A stretch of DNA of 64,000 nucleotides, taken from the NCBI GenBank assembly GCA_963793675.1, contig CAWCBA010000004.1:124001-188000 (forward strand), given 5' to 3'. This DNA is from RPQJ01 sp963793675 (GTDB taxonomy: Bacteria > Pseudomonadota > Gammaproteobacteria > Steroidobacterales > Steroidobacteraceae). Of the stretch, positions 16,891 through 27,242 are shown piece by piece. Numbering within the stretch: position 1 is the first letter of the stretch; the number at the start of each line of letters is the position of its first letter. The notes beneath the pieces are model-generated. The model did not search any database. It worked only from the letters and a program-made list of their open reading frames with translations, and was not told the DNA's origin. A program made the position numbers and the translations under genes.

Positions 16891-17085
16891 ATGTACGTCT
16901 GTCTCTGCCACGGAATATCGGAAACCCGGCTGCAACAGGCCATCCACGAGGGCGCACGCTCGTTCGAGCAACTGCAGTCGTGCACTGGCGTGGCGACGTG
17001 CTGCGGCGCCTGCGAGCCCTGCGCGCGCGAGATGCTCGACACCGAAACGCTTGCTTCCCGCGCCCCTGCCCCTCAGGCTTCCTGA
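16891..17085 (+). CDS. bfd: Bacterioferritin-associated ferredoxin
   Basis: 64 residues, exactly the size of E. coli Bfd. The [2Fe-2S] cysteines are Cys4 and Cys6 in MYVCLCHGIS and the CCGAC cluster further on. Bfd docks on bacterioferritin and donates electrons to release stored iron. It is followed after 56 bp by bfr, with a Fur-like site in front, so iron-regulated co-expression is expected. The ATG at 16891 gives the standard protein; an in-frame start 93 bp upstream would run through the Fur site. Confidence 0.9.
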   Translation: MYVCLCHGISETRLQQAIHEGARSFEQLQSCTGVATCCGACEPCAREMLDTETLASRAPAPQAS

Positions 17086-17141
17086 CCAGAAAAACGCGCC
17101 GCGCGAGCGGCATCCTCAAGCCTGTCGTTGGAGCCGGTGTC

Positions 17142-17619
17142 ATGAAGGGCGACGTCGAAGTCATTGCTCATCTCAACAAGATCCTCAAGAACGAACTGAC
17201 TGCAATCAACCAGTATTTCCTGCACGCGCGCATGCTCGAAGAACTGGGGCCTGGACCAGCTTGGCGACCACTCGCACCACGAGTCGATCGACGAGATGAA
17301 GCACGCCGACAAGCTCATCGAACGCATCCTGTTCCTCGAGGGACTGCCGAACATGCAGGGGCTCGGCAAGCTCATGATCGGCGAGGACGTGCGCGAAGTG
17401 CTCGATTGCGACCTCAAGCTCGAGCTGATCGCCCACCCGGACCTCAAGGCCGCGATCGTCCATTGCGAGAAAGTCGGCGACTACGTCAGCCGCGAGCTGC
17501 TCGAGGACATCCTCGAATCCGAGGAGGAGCACATCGACTTCCTCGAGACGCAGCTGCAGCTGATCGACCGCGTCGGCCTGCCGAATTACTGCCAGTCGCA
17601 GATGAAGGCCTCGTCCTGA
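17142..17619 (+). CDS. bfr: Bacterioferritin (one frame break)
   Basis: About 158 residues when read across the GGGG at 17246-17249; taking out one G gives LEELGLDQLGDHSHHESIDE as in other bacterioferritins. The ferroxidase-centre residues (Glu in KNELTAINQYF, then HESIDEMKHADKLIERILF and SEEEHIDFLE) are all present, as is the heme-ligand methionine region. It stores iron in 24-subunit shells and works with Bfd encoded just upstream. Both halves are perfectly conserved, so I regard the break as a sequence error. Confidence 0.85.
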
Positions 17620-17702
17620 AGCGGGCGCCCTAAGGACTTTTCCGCGTTGACGGACGCAGCGCGCGCACTAGCATCGCGCGTGTCCGTACCACGGTCACGC
17701 CG

Positions 17703-19349
17703 ATGCCGAAACGCTCACTGCCCCCCCTGCCAGAATGGTACCCGCGCGGCGCCGCGCTGCTGCGCGACCCGACGCTGAACAAGGGCACCGCCTTCAGCGA
17801 CGAGGAGCGCGACATCCTTGGTCTGCGTGGCCTGTTGCCGCCCCACGTGGCAACCCAGGACGAGCAACTCGGACGCGTGCTCGAGAACTTCCACCGGCTG
17901 GAAACGCCGCTGTCGAAGTACATCATGCTGGAGAGCCTGCTCGACCGGAACGAAGCGCTCTTCTTCCGCGTCGTGATGGATCACCCCGACACGATGATGC
18001 CGATCATCTACACGCCGACGGTAGGCCTCGCCTGCCAGGAGTTCGGGCACATCTACCGGCGGCCGCGTGGTCTGTTCATCACGGCGGCAGACCGCGGGCG
18101 CATGGCCCAGGTGATGCGCAACTGGCCGCATCGCGAGGCTGCGATGATCGTCGTCACCGACGGCGAGCGAATCCTCGGCCTCGGCGACCTCGGCGCGAAC
18201 GGCATGGGCATCCCCATGGGCAAGCTCTCGCTCTACACGGCCTGCGCGGGCCTGCATCCCTGGAAGTGCCTGCCCGTCATGCTCGACGTCGGCACCAATA
18301 ATGAAGCGCTGCTCGTCGATCCACTGTACCTAGGCCTGCGCCAGCGCCGGATGGCCGGCGCGGAATACGACGAGATCATCGAGGAATTCATCCAGGCGAC
18401 GCAGAGAGTCTTCCCCGGCGTGATCGTGCAGTTCGAGGACTTCGCCAACCACAACGCTTTCCGCCTGCTGCGCCGGTACCGCGACCGGATAAGTTGCTTC
18501 AACGATGACATCCAGGGCACGGCCGCAGTGTCCGTCGCAGGCATCCTGTCGGCGCTGCGCATCACGGGCAAGACGATGTCCGAGCAGACCTTCCTGTGCC
18601 TCGGCGCCGGTGAAGCGGCAACGGGCATCTCCGACCTGCTCGTGAACGCCATGGTCGAGGACGGAATCGACGAAGCCGCCGCGCGCGCGCGCTGCTGGAT
18701 GGTGGATTCGAAAGGACTCGTCGTGGCGAGCCGCGGCGAGCTCGCCGAGCACAAGCGACCGTACGCGCACGTCCATGCACCGGTAAGCGACTTCATCGGC
18801 GCCGTGAAGGCGCTGCGACCGACGGCCATCATCGGCGTGGGTGCCGTGCCGGGCACGTTCAACCAGGCAGTGGTGCGCGAGATGTCGCGCATCAACGAGC
18901 GGCCGGTTATTTTCGCGTTGTCGAACCCGACCTCGAAGGCCGAATGCACGGCGCAGCAGGCCTACGAATGGTCCGACGGTCGGGCGCTCTATGCTTCGGG
19001 CAGCCCGTTCGATCCGGTGACGCTGCCGGACGGCCGGCGCTTCGTGCCGCGGCAAGGCAACAACTCCTACATTTTTCCGGGTGTGGGTCTCGCACTGGTC
19101 GTCGTCGGCGCCACGCGCGTCACCGACACGATGTTCCTCGCGGCAGCACGCGCGCTCGCGCGCTGCACGACGCAGGCCGACCTCGACCAGGGCAGCCTGT
19201 TCCCGCCGCTCAGCACCGTGCGCGACGTGTCGGCACGCATCGCCGTGGACGTCGCGGCGATCGCCTTGCGCGACGGGCTCGCCTCGATCGAGCGCCCTGA
19301 GGACCTCGCGCAGGCAATCCGCGCGGAGATGTACGACCCGCGATATTGA
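17703..19349 (+). CDS. maeA: NAD-dependent malic enzyme
   Basis: 548 residues (E. coli MaeA has 565). Conserved blocks appear in order: IYTPTVGLACQEFGHIYRR, RGLFITAADRGRM, GLGDLGANGMGIPMGKLSLY with the catalytic tyrosine-lysine neighbourhood, the metal-binding FEDFANHNAF, CFNDDIQGTAAVS, the dinucleotide-binding LCLGAGEAATGIS and the C-terminal FALSNPTSKAEC. It converts malate to pyruvate and CO2 with NAD+, feeding pyruvate and NADH during growth on fatty acids or C4 compounds. The gene stands alone on the plus strand. Confidence 0.92.
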   Translation: MPKRSLPPLPEWYPRGAALLRDPTLNKGTAFSDEERDILGLRGLLPPHVATQDEQLGRVLENFHRLETPLSKYIMLESLLDRNEALFFRVVMDHPDTMMPIIYTPTVGLACQEFGHIYRRPRGLFITAADRGRMAQVMRNWPHREAAMIVVTDGERILGLGDLGANGMGIPMGKLSLYTACAGLHPWKCLPVMLDVGTNNEALLVDPLYLGLRQRRMAGAEYDEIIEEFIQATQRVFPGVIVQFEDFANHNAFRLLRRYRDRISCFNDDIQGTAAVSVAGILSALRITGKTMSEQTFLCLGAGEAATGISDLLVNAMVEDGIDEAAARARCWMVDSKGLVVASRGELAEHKRPYAHVHAPVSDFIGAVKALRPTAIIGVGAVPGTFNQAVVREMSRINERPVIFALSNPTSKAECTAQQAYEWSDGRALYASGSPFDPVTLPDGRRFVPRQGNNSYIFPGVGLALVVVGATRVTDTMFLAAARALARCTTQADLDQGSLFPPLSTVRDVSARIAVDVAAIALRDGLASIERPEDLAQAIRAEMYDPRY

Positions 19350-19549
19350 CGCGGGCCGTCGTCTGCAGACCTGCTGCCGGCCGGGCAGCGCCCCCCTGGA
19401 TACCCCCCGGCAGCACCTGCCGCTGGTTCATCCGAGTCTGTTCGTCGCAAAAAAACAACGCATTATCGCTACTGATATTACGCTATTGGCGAATTCACAA
19501 CAGAGGATCAGAATAGCCGCCATTCTCTCCAAGATGGACGGGTGGGCAA

Positions 19550-22201
19550 ATGAACAACGACTCTCGCCGACTGACACTCGCAATCCGCCTGGCACTGGGC
19601 GGCACGCTGGGACTGGCCGCGGGCCTCGCATCCCTGCCGACACTCGCGCAGACCGCGACGGACCAGGGCAAGGACCTCGAGACGGTGTACGTGACGGGTT
19701 CGCGCATCGCGCGCTCGTCGGACTTCGAAAATCCGGCGCCGGTCGTCACGTTCTCGCAGGACGACATCGCCAAGTCCGGCTACACCAACCTGCAGCAGCT
19801 TCTGGAAGAACAGCCCTTCGTCGGTAACGGCACGTTCTCGACCCGCGGCAACAACCAGGACTCGACGGCCAACGGTGCCGCGTCCGTCAGCTTGCGCGGC
19901 CTCGGCGCCGACGCGACACTGGTGCTCGTCAACGGCCGGCGCGTTGCGCTCAGCTCGTTCGCCGAGAGCATCACGACCAACTTCGTCGACATCAACACGA
20001 TCCCGGTGGCGGCGATCGAGCGCCTCGACGTGCTGAAGGACGGCGCCTCGGCCCTGTACGGTGCGGACGCGGTCGCGGGCGTCGTCAACGTGATCCTCAG
20101 GAAGGACTTCGACGGCTTCGAGGTGTCCGGCAGCGCCGGTGCCGCGGACGGCTACGACGAGTACAACGCCTCTGCCATCTGGGGCTTGAATGGCGAGGAT
20201 TCGAACATCACGTTGATCCTCGACTACTTCAAGAACAGCACGCTCATGAACAAGGAGCGTGGCTCGCTCGGCACGGCCGACCAGACCAGGAAGGGCGGCG
20301 AAGACTTCCGCTCGTCGCGTGGCTTCCCGGGGCGCTTCATCGTCACCAACGCGACCACGACTGCGACCAGGATCGACCCCGCCTGCCCTGCCGATCGAGT
20401 TGCGGGCCAGACCTGCGTCTATGACTACGGCCCCTGGAACCTGCTGATCCCGGAGTCCGAGCGCACCGGCATGATGCTGCTCGGTAACAAGGATTTCGGC
20501 GGCGTCGAGTTCTTCACCGAAATCGCGATGCAGCACAACACGTCGATCGCGCAGGGCGCGCCGACGCCGCTCGACGAGAGCGCTGGCCTCACGGTGCCAA
20601 TCACCAACCCGGGCAATCCGTACCCTGACGCGACCGCCATCTCGATCGGCCGCTTCCGCACGGTCGACGCCGGTGCGCGCCAGTGGAGCATCCAGACGGA
20701 CAACCTGCGCGGCGTGTTCGGCTTGCGCGGCAAGCTGATGGACCGCTGGGACTGGGAAGTGGCTGCGCAGCGCGCGCGCAGTGAGTCGGAACAGACCGGC
20801 AACCGGTCGCAGGGCTGGGTCCGCACCGATTACCTGCAGCAGGAAATCAACGCGGGCCGCTACAACCCGTTCGGCGGCACCTACAACCCGCAGTCGGTGA
20901 TCGACGCGATCACGACCAGCCTCGTGCGCCAGGGCACGTCGAACCTGACGTCCTACGACGCGCAGATCTCGGGCGAGCTGTTCGACCTGCCGGCCGGCAA
21001 GGTCGCGATGGCGACTGGCCTGGAGTACCGCGAAGAGAGCATCAAGGACATTCCCGACGAACAGTTCCAGCGCGGCCTGATCTTCGGCACCGAAGCCGTG
21101 TCGGCCCAGGCGTCGCGCGACAACTGGTCCGCCTTCGTCGAGTTCTCGGTGCCGGTGCTCGAGACCCTCGAAGTGAACCTCGCTGCGCGCTACGACGACT
21201 ACAGCGACTTCGGCAACACGACCAACCCGAAGATCTCCGCGCGCTGGGCGCCGATCGAGTCGCTGGCCTTCCGCGCGTCCTGGGGCACGGGCTTCCGCGC
21301 GCCCTCGCTCGCGCAGATCGGCCTCGGCCCCTCGCAGGAGTCGCAGTTCTTCACCGACACCTACGGCTGCGCCGACAACCCCACCTACTGCGCCGCGACC
21401 GACTACAACATCACGTTCGCGGGCAACCCGAACCTGAAGGCCGAGGAATCGGAGAACTTCAACGTCGGCGCGGCCTGGAGGCCGAACGACATGTGGCAGT
21501 TCTCGGTCGACTACTGGGACATCAAGCAGGACAAGAAGATCGACGAGGTCAACTTCGGCTACCTGTACACCCAGTTCTGCAACGTGCAGACGAGCGACGT
21601 GTGCGTGCGCGGCACGCCGCTGCCGGGCGACACGCTCGGCCCGCTGCAGTCGGTCAACTCGAGCTTCATCAACATCGGTCAGCAGTCGACCAACGGCGTC
21701 GACGTCAGCGCGTACTTCCGCAGCACGGTCATGGGCGGCGAGCTGTTCGTCGGCCTCGACTACTCGCGCATGCTGGAGTTCAAGAAGCGTGAGCTGAGTG
21801 CCGACGGCACCACCCTCGTTTCCCGCGACCTCACGGGCGAATACGAGTATCCGCAAGATCGCTTCGTGCTGACGGGTGACTGGGGCTTCGACGTGTGGGG
21901 CGTGCGCGCGACGCTGAACTACACGGGCTCGTTCGAGGACACGCCGGACATCGACTTCGACGGCATACCCGACTACGACACCAACAAGTCACGCATGGTC
22001 GGTTCCTTCACCACGCTCAACCTGCAGGGCCGCTACACGGGCTTCGAGGGCCTGACGCTCGCGCTGGGCATCGACAACGCGCTCGACGAGTCGCCGCCGT
22101 TCGCGATCGGTGACGGCGACACGGACCTGTACGGGTACGTGTCCGGCACGCACGATCCGCGCGGCCAGTTCATCTACGGCAAGGTGACCTACCGCTTCTG
22201 A
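19550..22201 (+). CDS. TonB-dependent outer-membrane receptor
   Basis: 883 residues. A signal peptide (to about residue 38, ending TLAQT) is followed by a TonB-box-like ETVYVTGSRI, the plug domain (VSLRGLGADATLVLVNGRR, ERLDVLKDGASALYGADAVA) and a 22-strand barrel that ends in YRF, the usual outer-membrane C-terminal aromatic. The VTGSRI start and the NGRR/GASALYGADA motifs are typical of the large receptor class in Xanthomonadales, Caulobacter and relatives that take up carbohydrates or other nutrients besides siderophores. No transporter or enzyme partner adjoins, so the ligand is unknown. The long frame is intact, in contrast to many neighbours. Confidence 0.9.
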   Translation: MNNDSRRLTLAIRLALGGTLGLAAGLASLPTLAQTATDQGKDLETVYVTGSRIARSSDFENPAPVVTFSQDDIAKSGYTNLQQLLEEQPFVGNGTFSTRGNNQDSTANGAASVSLRGLGADATLVLVNGRRVALSSFAESITTNFVDINTIPVAAIERLDVLKDGASALYGADAVAGVVNVILRKDFDGFEVSGSAGAADGYDEYNASAIWGLNGEDSNITLILDYFKNSTLMNKERGSLGTADQTRKGGEDFRSSRGFPGRFIVTNATTTATRIDPACPADRVAGQTCVYDYGPWNLLIPESERTGMMLLGNKDFGGVEFFTEIAMQHNTSIAQGAPTPLDESAGLTVPITNPGNPYPDATAISIGRFRTVDAGARQWSIQTDNLRGVFGLRGKLMDRWDWEVAAQRARSESEQTGNRSQGWVRTDYLQQEINAGRYNPFGGTYNPQSVIDAITTSLVRQGTSNLTSYDAQISGELFDLPAGKVAMATGLEYREESIKDIPDEQFQRGLIFGTEAVSAQASRDNWSAFVEFSVPVLETLEVNLAARYDDYSDFGNTTNPKISARWAPIESLAFRASWGTGFRAPSLAQIGLGPSQESQFFTDTYGCADNPTYCAATDYNITFAGNPNLKAEESENFNVGAAWRPNDMWQFSVDYWDIKQDKKIDEVNFGYLYTQFCNVQTSDVCVRGTPLPGDTLGPLQSVNSSFINIGQQSTNGVDVSAYFRSTVMGGELFVGLDYSRMLEFKKRELSADGTTLVSRDLTGEYEYPQDRFVLTGDWGFDVWGVRATLNYTGSFEDTPDIDFDGIPDYDTNKSRMVGSFTTLNLQGRYTGFEGLTLALGIDNALDESPPFAIGDGDTDLYGYVSGTHDPRGQFIYGKVTYRF

Positions 22202-22218
22202 CGGCAGCGGCCTGAACC

Positions 22219-22252
22219 GGGCGGAGGCGTCGCCAGGCGCCTCCGCCCTTTT
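22219..22252 (+). terminator. Rho-independent terminator of the TonB receptor gene
   Basis: A perfect 11-bp stem GGGCGGAGGCG (22219-22229) and CGCCTCCGCCC (22238-22248) with an 8-base loop is followed by TTTT. It begins 17 bp after the receptor stop codon and also separates it from the convergent methyltransferase gene. Confidence 0.85.
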
Positions 22253-22276
22253 CTCTGGCGAGCCCCGCAGCGGACT

Positions 22277-22912
22277 TCACGGACGCGACCGCTGCCAGAC
22301 CAGCGCCTGGTTGTTCGCCGGCATGGCGCAATCCTCGACCAGGGTGAGGCCTTGCGCCGCCGCCAGCGCGTCGACCGCCTCGAAATCACGAATGCCGCTG
22401 AGCGGATCGCGCGACTGCAGCGCCTCGTCAAACGTCGCATTGCTGTGCGAGGTGAACTGCCCCGCGTAACGGAACGGGCCATAGACGATCAGCAGGCCCT
22501 CGTCGCGCAGGACGCGCCCGACGCCGCGGAACAGCGCCTGCACCTGCGGCCACGACACGATGTGCAGTGTGTTGGCCGTGTAAACGGCATCGACGCTGTC
22601 CGCAGCGCACGGCCATGTCGCCTGCTCGACATCGAGTTCGAGCGGAGCGAGCAGGTTGCACGAGCCCTCCACTTCGATGCGCGCCGCGAGTGACGCGAGG
22701 TTCTCGAGCCGCTCGGTCGGCTGCCAGCTGAGGGACGGCAGGTTGCGCGCGAAATGAACCGCGTGCTGTCCCGTGCCGGCGCCGATCTCGAGCACCACGC
22801 CAGCCCGATGCCCGAGCCAGCGCTGCAACACCTCGAGGATCGGGCCCTTGTTGCGTTCGCACGCCTCCGAAAAAGGCAGTGATTGCACGAACGAGGGCGG
22901 GCGCTTGTTCAT
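22277..22912 (-). CDS. DUF938 family SAM-dependent methyltransferase-like protein
   Basis: 211 residues. The N-terminal LPFSEACERNKGPILEVLQ and the SAM-binding motif I VLEIGAGTGQHAVHFA followed by LSWQPTERLEN are the DUF938 signature; motif IV-like DAVYTANTLHIVSW and YGPFRYAGQFTSHSN complete it. Members are class I methyltransferase folds of undetermined substrate. The gene is divergent from gamma-glutamyltransferase with a 92-bp gap. Confidence 0.85.
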   Translation of the reverse strand: MNKRPPSFVQSLPFSEACERNKGPILEVLQRWLGHRAGVVLEIGAGTGQHAVHFARNLPSLSWQPTERLENLASLAARIEVEGSCNLLAPLELDVEQATWPCAADSVDAVYTANTLHIVSWPQVQALFRGVGRVLRDEGLLIVYGPFRYAGQFTSHSNATFDEALQSRDPLSGIRDFEAVDALAAAQGLTLVEDCAMPANNQALVWQRSRP

Positions 22913-23004
22913 GGCAGCCTATTGGTGCGTACCGGGCAGTCTCGACGGCTGGAGGCTGGACAGTCTATTGTCGGTGCCCCCGCAACGTCCACGCCCTCCG
23001 GAAC

Positions 23005-24792
23005 ATGCCCATTCTTGACCGCTTCCACGCCCGGGTCGCACCCGTCGCCCTGCTCGCCCTGTTCGCACTCGGTGCTGCCGGATGTCGCAATGCGCCGGCG
23101 ACGCCTGGCACAGCCACCACGCGCGCACCGACTGCGGCACAGGCGGTAACTTCAAAGAGCGTCACGCTGACGCCGGGCGTGGTCGCCGCAAATCCGATCG
23201 CCGTCGAGGCCGGTCTCGAGGTCCTGCGCGCCGGTGGCGGTGCGGCCGATGCCGCGGTCGCCGTGCAGGCCGCCCTGGGCCTGGTCGAGCCGCAGAGTTC
23301 CGGCCTGGGTGGCGGCGCGTTCCTGCTCTACTACGACGCCCAGACCGGCGCGATCACCGCGTTCGACGGGCGCGAGACGGCCCCGGCGGGTGCGACACCC
23401 GACATGTTCCTGGACGAGAAAGGCACGCCACTTTCGTATCCGGATGCGGTCACGAGCGGACGCTCGACGGGCGTGCCCGGCGCCGTCGCGATGCTGGGCC
23501 TGGTGCACTCGAAACATGGCCGGTTGCCATGGAAATCATTGTTCGACGCGCCGATCCGGGCGGCCGACCAGGGCTTCGTCGTGCCGCAGCGCCTGGGACG
23601 TTTCGCCAACAGCACGTTCACGCAGGCGACGCTGCCCGATGCACGCGCGCTGTTCACGAAGCCCGACGGCACGATCGTGCAAGCGGGCGACACGCTGCGC
23701 AACCCGGCCTACGCGGACACGCTGCGCACGATCGCGGCACGCGGGTCGCGCGCATTGCTCGAAGGCCCGCTGGCGCAACAGATCGTCGCGCGAACCAGGC
23801 TGGCGCCACGTCCCGGCACGCTGACGGCTCAGGACATGGCGGCTTATCACCCTGCCGAGGTGCAGCCACTGTGCCGTCCGTTCCGCGTCTACGTGGTCTG
23901 CGTGCCACCGCCGCCTTCGAGCGGTGTCGGCGTGCTCGAATTGCTGGGCCTGCTCGAGCGCACCGACATCGCGTCGCGCGGGCCGGCGGATCCGCAGGCG
24001 TGGCTGCTGTTCGCCGAAGCGAGCCGGCTGATGTATGCCGACCGCGACCGGTACGTCACCGACCCGCATTTCGTCGCGGTCCCCGTCGAGGGCCTGCTCG
24101 ACAAGGGCTACCTGGACAGCCGTGCCCAGCTGATCGGCGAGCGCGCGGCTGCAAGCGCCCCCGAGGCAGGCACTCCGCCGGGTGCCGTGATGACGCTCGC
24201 AGGCATCGATGCGACGGACGAGGTGCCGGGTACCAGCCATTTCGTCATCGTCGACGACCAGGGCGACGTGATCTCAATGACCACGTCGGTCGAGTCGCTG
24301 TTCGGCTCGGGACGCGCAGTCGGCGGATTCTTCCTGAACAACCAGCTCACCGACTTCTCTTTCACCGCCGTCGACGAAGCCGGTCGCCCCGTGGCGAATG
24401 CCGTCGCAGGCGGCAAGCGGCCCCGCTCTTCGATGTCACCGGCAATCGTGCTGCGCAAGGCGGACGGCGCTTTCGTGGCCGCAGTCGGCTCGCCCGGCGG
24501 TTCGGCCATACTCGCGTACAACGCCAAGGCCCTGATCGGACTGCTGGCCTGGGACCTGCCGCTGCAGGACGCGATCAACCTTCCCAACGTGATCGCACGC
24601 GGCCCCGATTTTTACGGCGAGATGCCACGCATTTCTCCAGAGCTGGCCGCGCAGCTTGCGGAGAAAGGCATCGCGTTGAAGTCCGGTCGTGGCGAGGAAT
24701 CGGGGCTGCACGGCGTGGCCGTGCGCGGCAATCCGCCGGCGTTCGAGACGGGCGCGGATCCGCGACGCGAGGGTGTCTGGCGGCCGCAGTAG
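23005..24792 (+). CDS. ggt: Gamma-glutamyltransferase (lipoprotein)
   Basis: 595 residues from the ATG at 23005; an earlier in-frame start would overlap the divergent gene and is less likely. Lipobox LGAAGC with Cys27. The proenzyme pattern is complete: VAANPIAVEAGLEVLRAGGG, SSGLGGGAFLLYYD, the autoprocessing/nucleophile threonine Thr410 in VPGTSHFVIVD, then GSGRAVGGFFLNNQLTDFSF and GGKRPRSSMSPAIV. The enzyme cleaves itself into two subunits and transfers or hydrolyses the gamma-glutamyl group of glutathione and related compounds in the periplasm. The lipid anchor is a variation on the soluble E. coli enzyme. Confidence 0.92.
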   Translation: MPILDRFHARVAPVALLALFALGAAGCRNAPATPGTATTRAPTAAQAVTSKSVTLTPGVVAANPIAVEAGLEVLRAGGGAADAAVAVQAALGLVEPQSSGLGGGAFLLYYDAQTGAITAFDGRETAPAGATPDMFLDEKGTPLSYPDAVTSGRSTGVPGAVAMLGLVHSKHGRLPWKSLFDAPIRAADQGFVVPQRLGRFANSTFTQATLPDARALFTKPDGTIVQAGDTLRNPAYADTLRTIAARGSRALLEGPLAQQIVARTRLAPRPGTLTAQDMAAYHPAEVQPLCRPFRVYVVCVPPPPSSGVGVLELLGLLERTDIASRGPADPQAWLLFAEASRLMYADRDRYVTDPHFVAVPVEGLLDKGYLDSRAQLIGERAAASAPEAGTPPGAVMTLAGIDATDEVPGTSHFVIVDDQGDVISMTTSVESLFGSGRAVGGFFLNNQLTDFSFTAVDEAGRPVANAVAGGKRPRSSMSPAIVLRKADGAFVAAVGSPGGSAILAYNAKALIGLLAWDLPLQDAINLPNVIARGPDFYGEMPRISPELAAQLAEKGIALKSGRGEESGLHGVAVRGNPPAFETGADPRREGVWRPQ

Positions 24793-24871
24793 ACGCTCCG
24801 CGTCGGCTGCGATCCCGTGCCTGGCCGTCGTGCGCTGCAGGCGCGCGCGCAAACATCGCGCCGCCGGCAGT

Positions 24872-26221
24872 TCAGTCCTGCAAGGCCCTGGCGAGGCCTG
24901 CGCGCGTCAACTGCACGACGACCGGCGACAGCGCCAGCAATGCGACCAGGTTCGGAATCGCCATCAGCGCATTGAGCGTGTCAGCGATGGTCCACGCCAG
25001 GTCGAGGTGCGTGATCGCACCGAAGAACACCATGATCGTCCACACGATGCGGTACGGCATGATCGTCCAGTCGCCGACCAGGTACTGCCAGCAGCGTTCG
25101 CCGTAGTACGCCCAGCCGAGGATCGTCGTCAGCGCGAACACGGCCAACGCGATCGCGACGACTTCGCCGCCGATACCGGGCATCGCCGACTGGAACGCGG
25201 CCTGCGTCAGCGCTGGGCCCGTCTTGCCCGACTGCCAGGCCCCGGACACCACGATCGCGAGACCCGTCATCGAGCAGACCACGATGGTGTCGAGGAACGT
25301 ACCCATCATGCCGATGAGGCCGCTGCGCACCGGATCGTTGCTCATGCCCGCCGCCTGCGCGATGCCGGCCGTACCGAGTCCGGCTTCGTTCGAGAAGATG
25401 CCGCGCGCCACGCCGTAGCGGATCGCGGCCATCATCGCCGCGCCGGTGAAGCCACCGACCGCCGCAGTGCCCGTGAAGGCCGTTGCGAAAATGAGTGCGA
25501 ATGCCTGCGGGATTGACTGCCAGTGATAGACCAGCACGATCATTGCTGCAGTCACGTACCCGATCGCCATGAACGGGACGAGCCAGTTCGCGACCGATGC
25601 GATGCGCTTGATACCGCCCAGGATGACCGCGCCCGTGACGACGGTGAGCACGATGCCGGTCACCAGCGGGGTAATGCCGAACGAACCCTGCATCGCAGCG
25701 GCGATGCTGTTCGACTGCACCATGTTGCCGATGCCGAAACCGGCCAGGCCGCCGAACAGCGCAAAGGTGGCACCGAGCCAGGCCCACCGCGGCCCGAGCC
25801 CGTTGCGGATTGCGTACATTGGGCCGCCGACGAAACGACCCTTCTCGTCGCGCTCACGAAAGTGCACCGCAAGCAGCACCTCGGCGTACTTGGTGGCCAT
25901 GCCGACGAGGGCCGTCATCCACATCCAGAACACCGCGCCGGGACCACCGAGAGCGACAGCCGTGGCGACGCCGGCGATGTTGCCCACGCCGATGGTCGCG
26001 GCCAGGCACGTCATCAGCGCTGAATAGGGACTGACCTCGCCGTGGGCTTCGTCACCGCCCCGGCCGCGCCAGACCAGGCGCAACCCGGCCGCGATCTTGC
26101 GCACCGGCATGCCGCCCAGGCGCACCTGCAGGTAGAAACCCGTGCCGAGGATCAGCGCCAGCATCGCCGGGCCCCAGACGAACGAATCGAGGGCGTTGAT
26201 CCAGTCGCTGAACGTCGTCAT
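24872..26221 (-). CDS. Alanine/glycine:cation symporter (AGCS family)
   Basis: 449 residues with about ten to eleven membrane spans. AGCS hallmarks are VWGPAMLALILGTGFYLQVRLG, AATIGVGNIAGVATAVALGGPG, FWMWMTALVGMATKYAEV and the late EAGLGTAGIAQAAG block. Members import alanine, glycine or related amino acids with Na+ or H+. It converges on ggt: uptake of amino acids freed from gamma-glutamyl peptides is a reasonable but unproven link. The frame is intact. Confidence 0.92.
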   Translation of the reverse strand: MTTFSDWINALDSFVWGPAMLALILGTGFYLQVRLGGMPVRKIAAGLRLVWRGRGGDEAHGEVSPYSALMTCLAATIGVGNIAGVATAVALGGPGAVFWMWMTALVGMATKYAEVLLAVHFRERDEKGRFVGGPMYAIRNGLGPRWAWLGATFALFGGLAGFGIGNMVQSNSIAAAMQGSFGITPLVTGIVLTVVTGAVILGGIKRIASVANWLVPFMAIGYVTAAMIVLVYHWQSIPQAFALIFATAFTGTAAVGGFTGAAMMAAIRYGVARGIFSNEAGLGTAGIAQAAGMSNDPVRSGLIGMMGTFLDTIVVCSMTGLAIVVSGAWQSGKTGPALTQAAFQSAMPGIGGEVVAIALAVFALTTILGWAYYGERCWQYLVGDWTIMPYRIVWTIMVFFGAITHLDLAWTIADTLNALMAIPNLVALLALSPVVVQLTRAGLARALQD

Positions 26222-26284
26222 GAGCTCCCCTGTGCGCGAAATTCAACGGGCGGTCGATGCCGCCCTGGCGTGCCGCACGTTACC

Positions 26285-27242
26285 TCAGTTCATTGCCGCG
26301 CGACAGCGCGCCACGCCGGCATCCTGCACGCGTCCGTCGACGTCGATGAAGCGCCATGAGTAGCGCCCGCGTTCGAGCGACAGTTGCAGCACGCCGTGCT
26401 CCAGCACGCGTGCCTTGCTGCGGTATGGCGGCTTCCAGAAGCCGTAAAGCCACGCTCCACCGGTACCGACGACGAATTGCCGCGGCGCCTGGCCATCGGG
26501 CGGTGCCTGCCCTTGTGCATCCATGGGGTCAAAGCGCTCGTAGAAATGTTCATGCCCGCTCAGCACCAGGTCCGCTCCGTGACTGTCGACCAACTCCCAG
26601 AAGGGCCGCATCTTGTCGCCTGAACCCCGGTGCAGCCCCGACGAGTACAACGGTGCATGCCACATGACCAGCAGGCAGCGCTGCGTCTGCGCAGGCGTGC
26701 CCGCCTCGCCCGCAAGTTGCCGCTCCAGCCACTCGTACTGGGCCTGCAGCGCGCTGCCGTCGACGTTGCTGTCGAGTGCGATCAAGCGCCAGTCGTCGGA
26801 CAACTTGCGGGCGTATGCGATGAAGCCGCCCTCGTGCGGCGCATCGACACCGAAGTACTCGAGGAAATCACCTGGCACTGCCGCGCACGTAATCGTGGTT
26901 GCCGGGAGTGGCCAGCGTCGCCGCACGGTGCCGGCCCCACGTCGGCTCGTAACACGAAGCCAGCGTCTGCGCGTCGCCGTGCGGATAGGCCATGTCGCCG
27001 AGAGCGAGCACCAGAGCACCGTCGGGCACGAGTCGCGACGTGCGGGCGGCCATCGAATCCGCGGGCGCATGGCGCGTGCAGTCGGCGATGTCACCCGCGG
27101 CATAGACCTGCAGGCCGGCCGTCGGAGCGGCAGGCACGGTCGACGAGGGCGGCGGTCGCGTGGTTCCGATACAACCGGCAAGGACCAGCACGGCGACGAG
27201 CGCCGCGCCGGTCCGACCGGAGGCGAATGCGCGACCCGTCAT
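26285..27242 (-). CDS. Calcineurin-like metallophosphoesterase, lipoprotein (one frame break)
   Basis: About 318 residues over a +1 break at 26881-26882. A lipoprotein signal (AALVAVLVLAGC) opens the protein. Metal-site motifs follow: GDIADC, LALGDMAYPHG, PGNHDY before the break; VMWHAPLYSSG and GHEHFYERF after it. These are the five blocks of purple-acid-phosphatase-like phosphoesterases. The break splits YVRG from VPGDFLEYFG, a well conserved loop, and one G too many explains it. Substrate unknown; a periplasmic phosphomonoesterase or diesterase is likely. Divergent from the LOG-family gene. Confidence 0.8.

Noticed and set aside
19508..21856. Long minus-strand open frame (about 780 codons) opposite the TonB receptor
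   Set aside because: Val/Arg/Asp-rich shadow of the receptor gene, with no recognisable domain or ribosome site.
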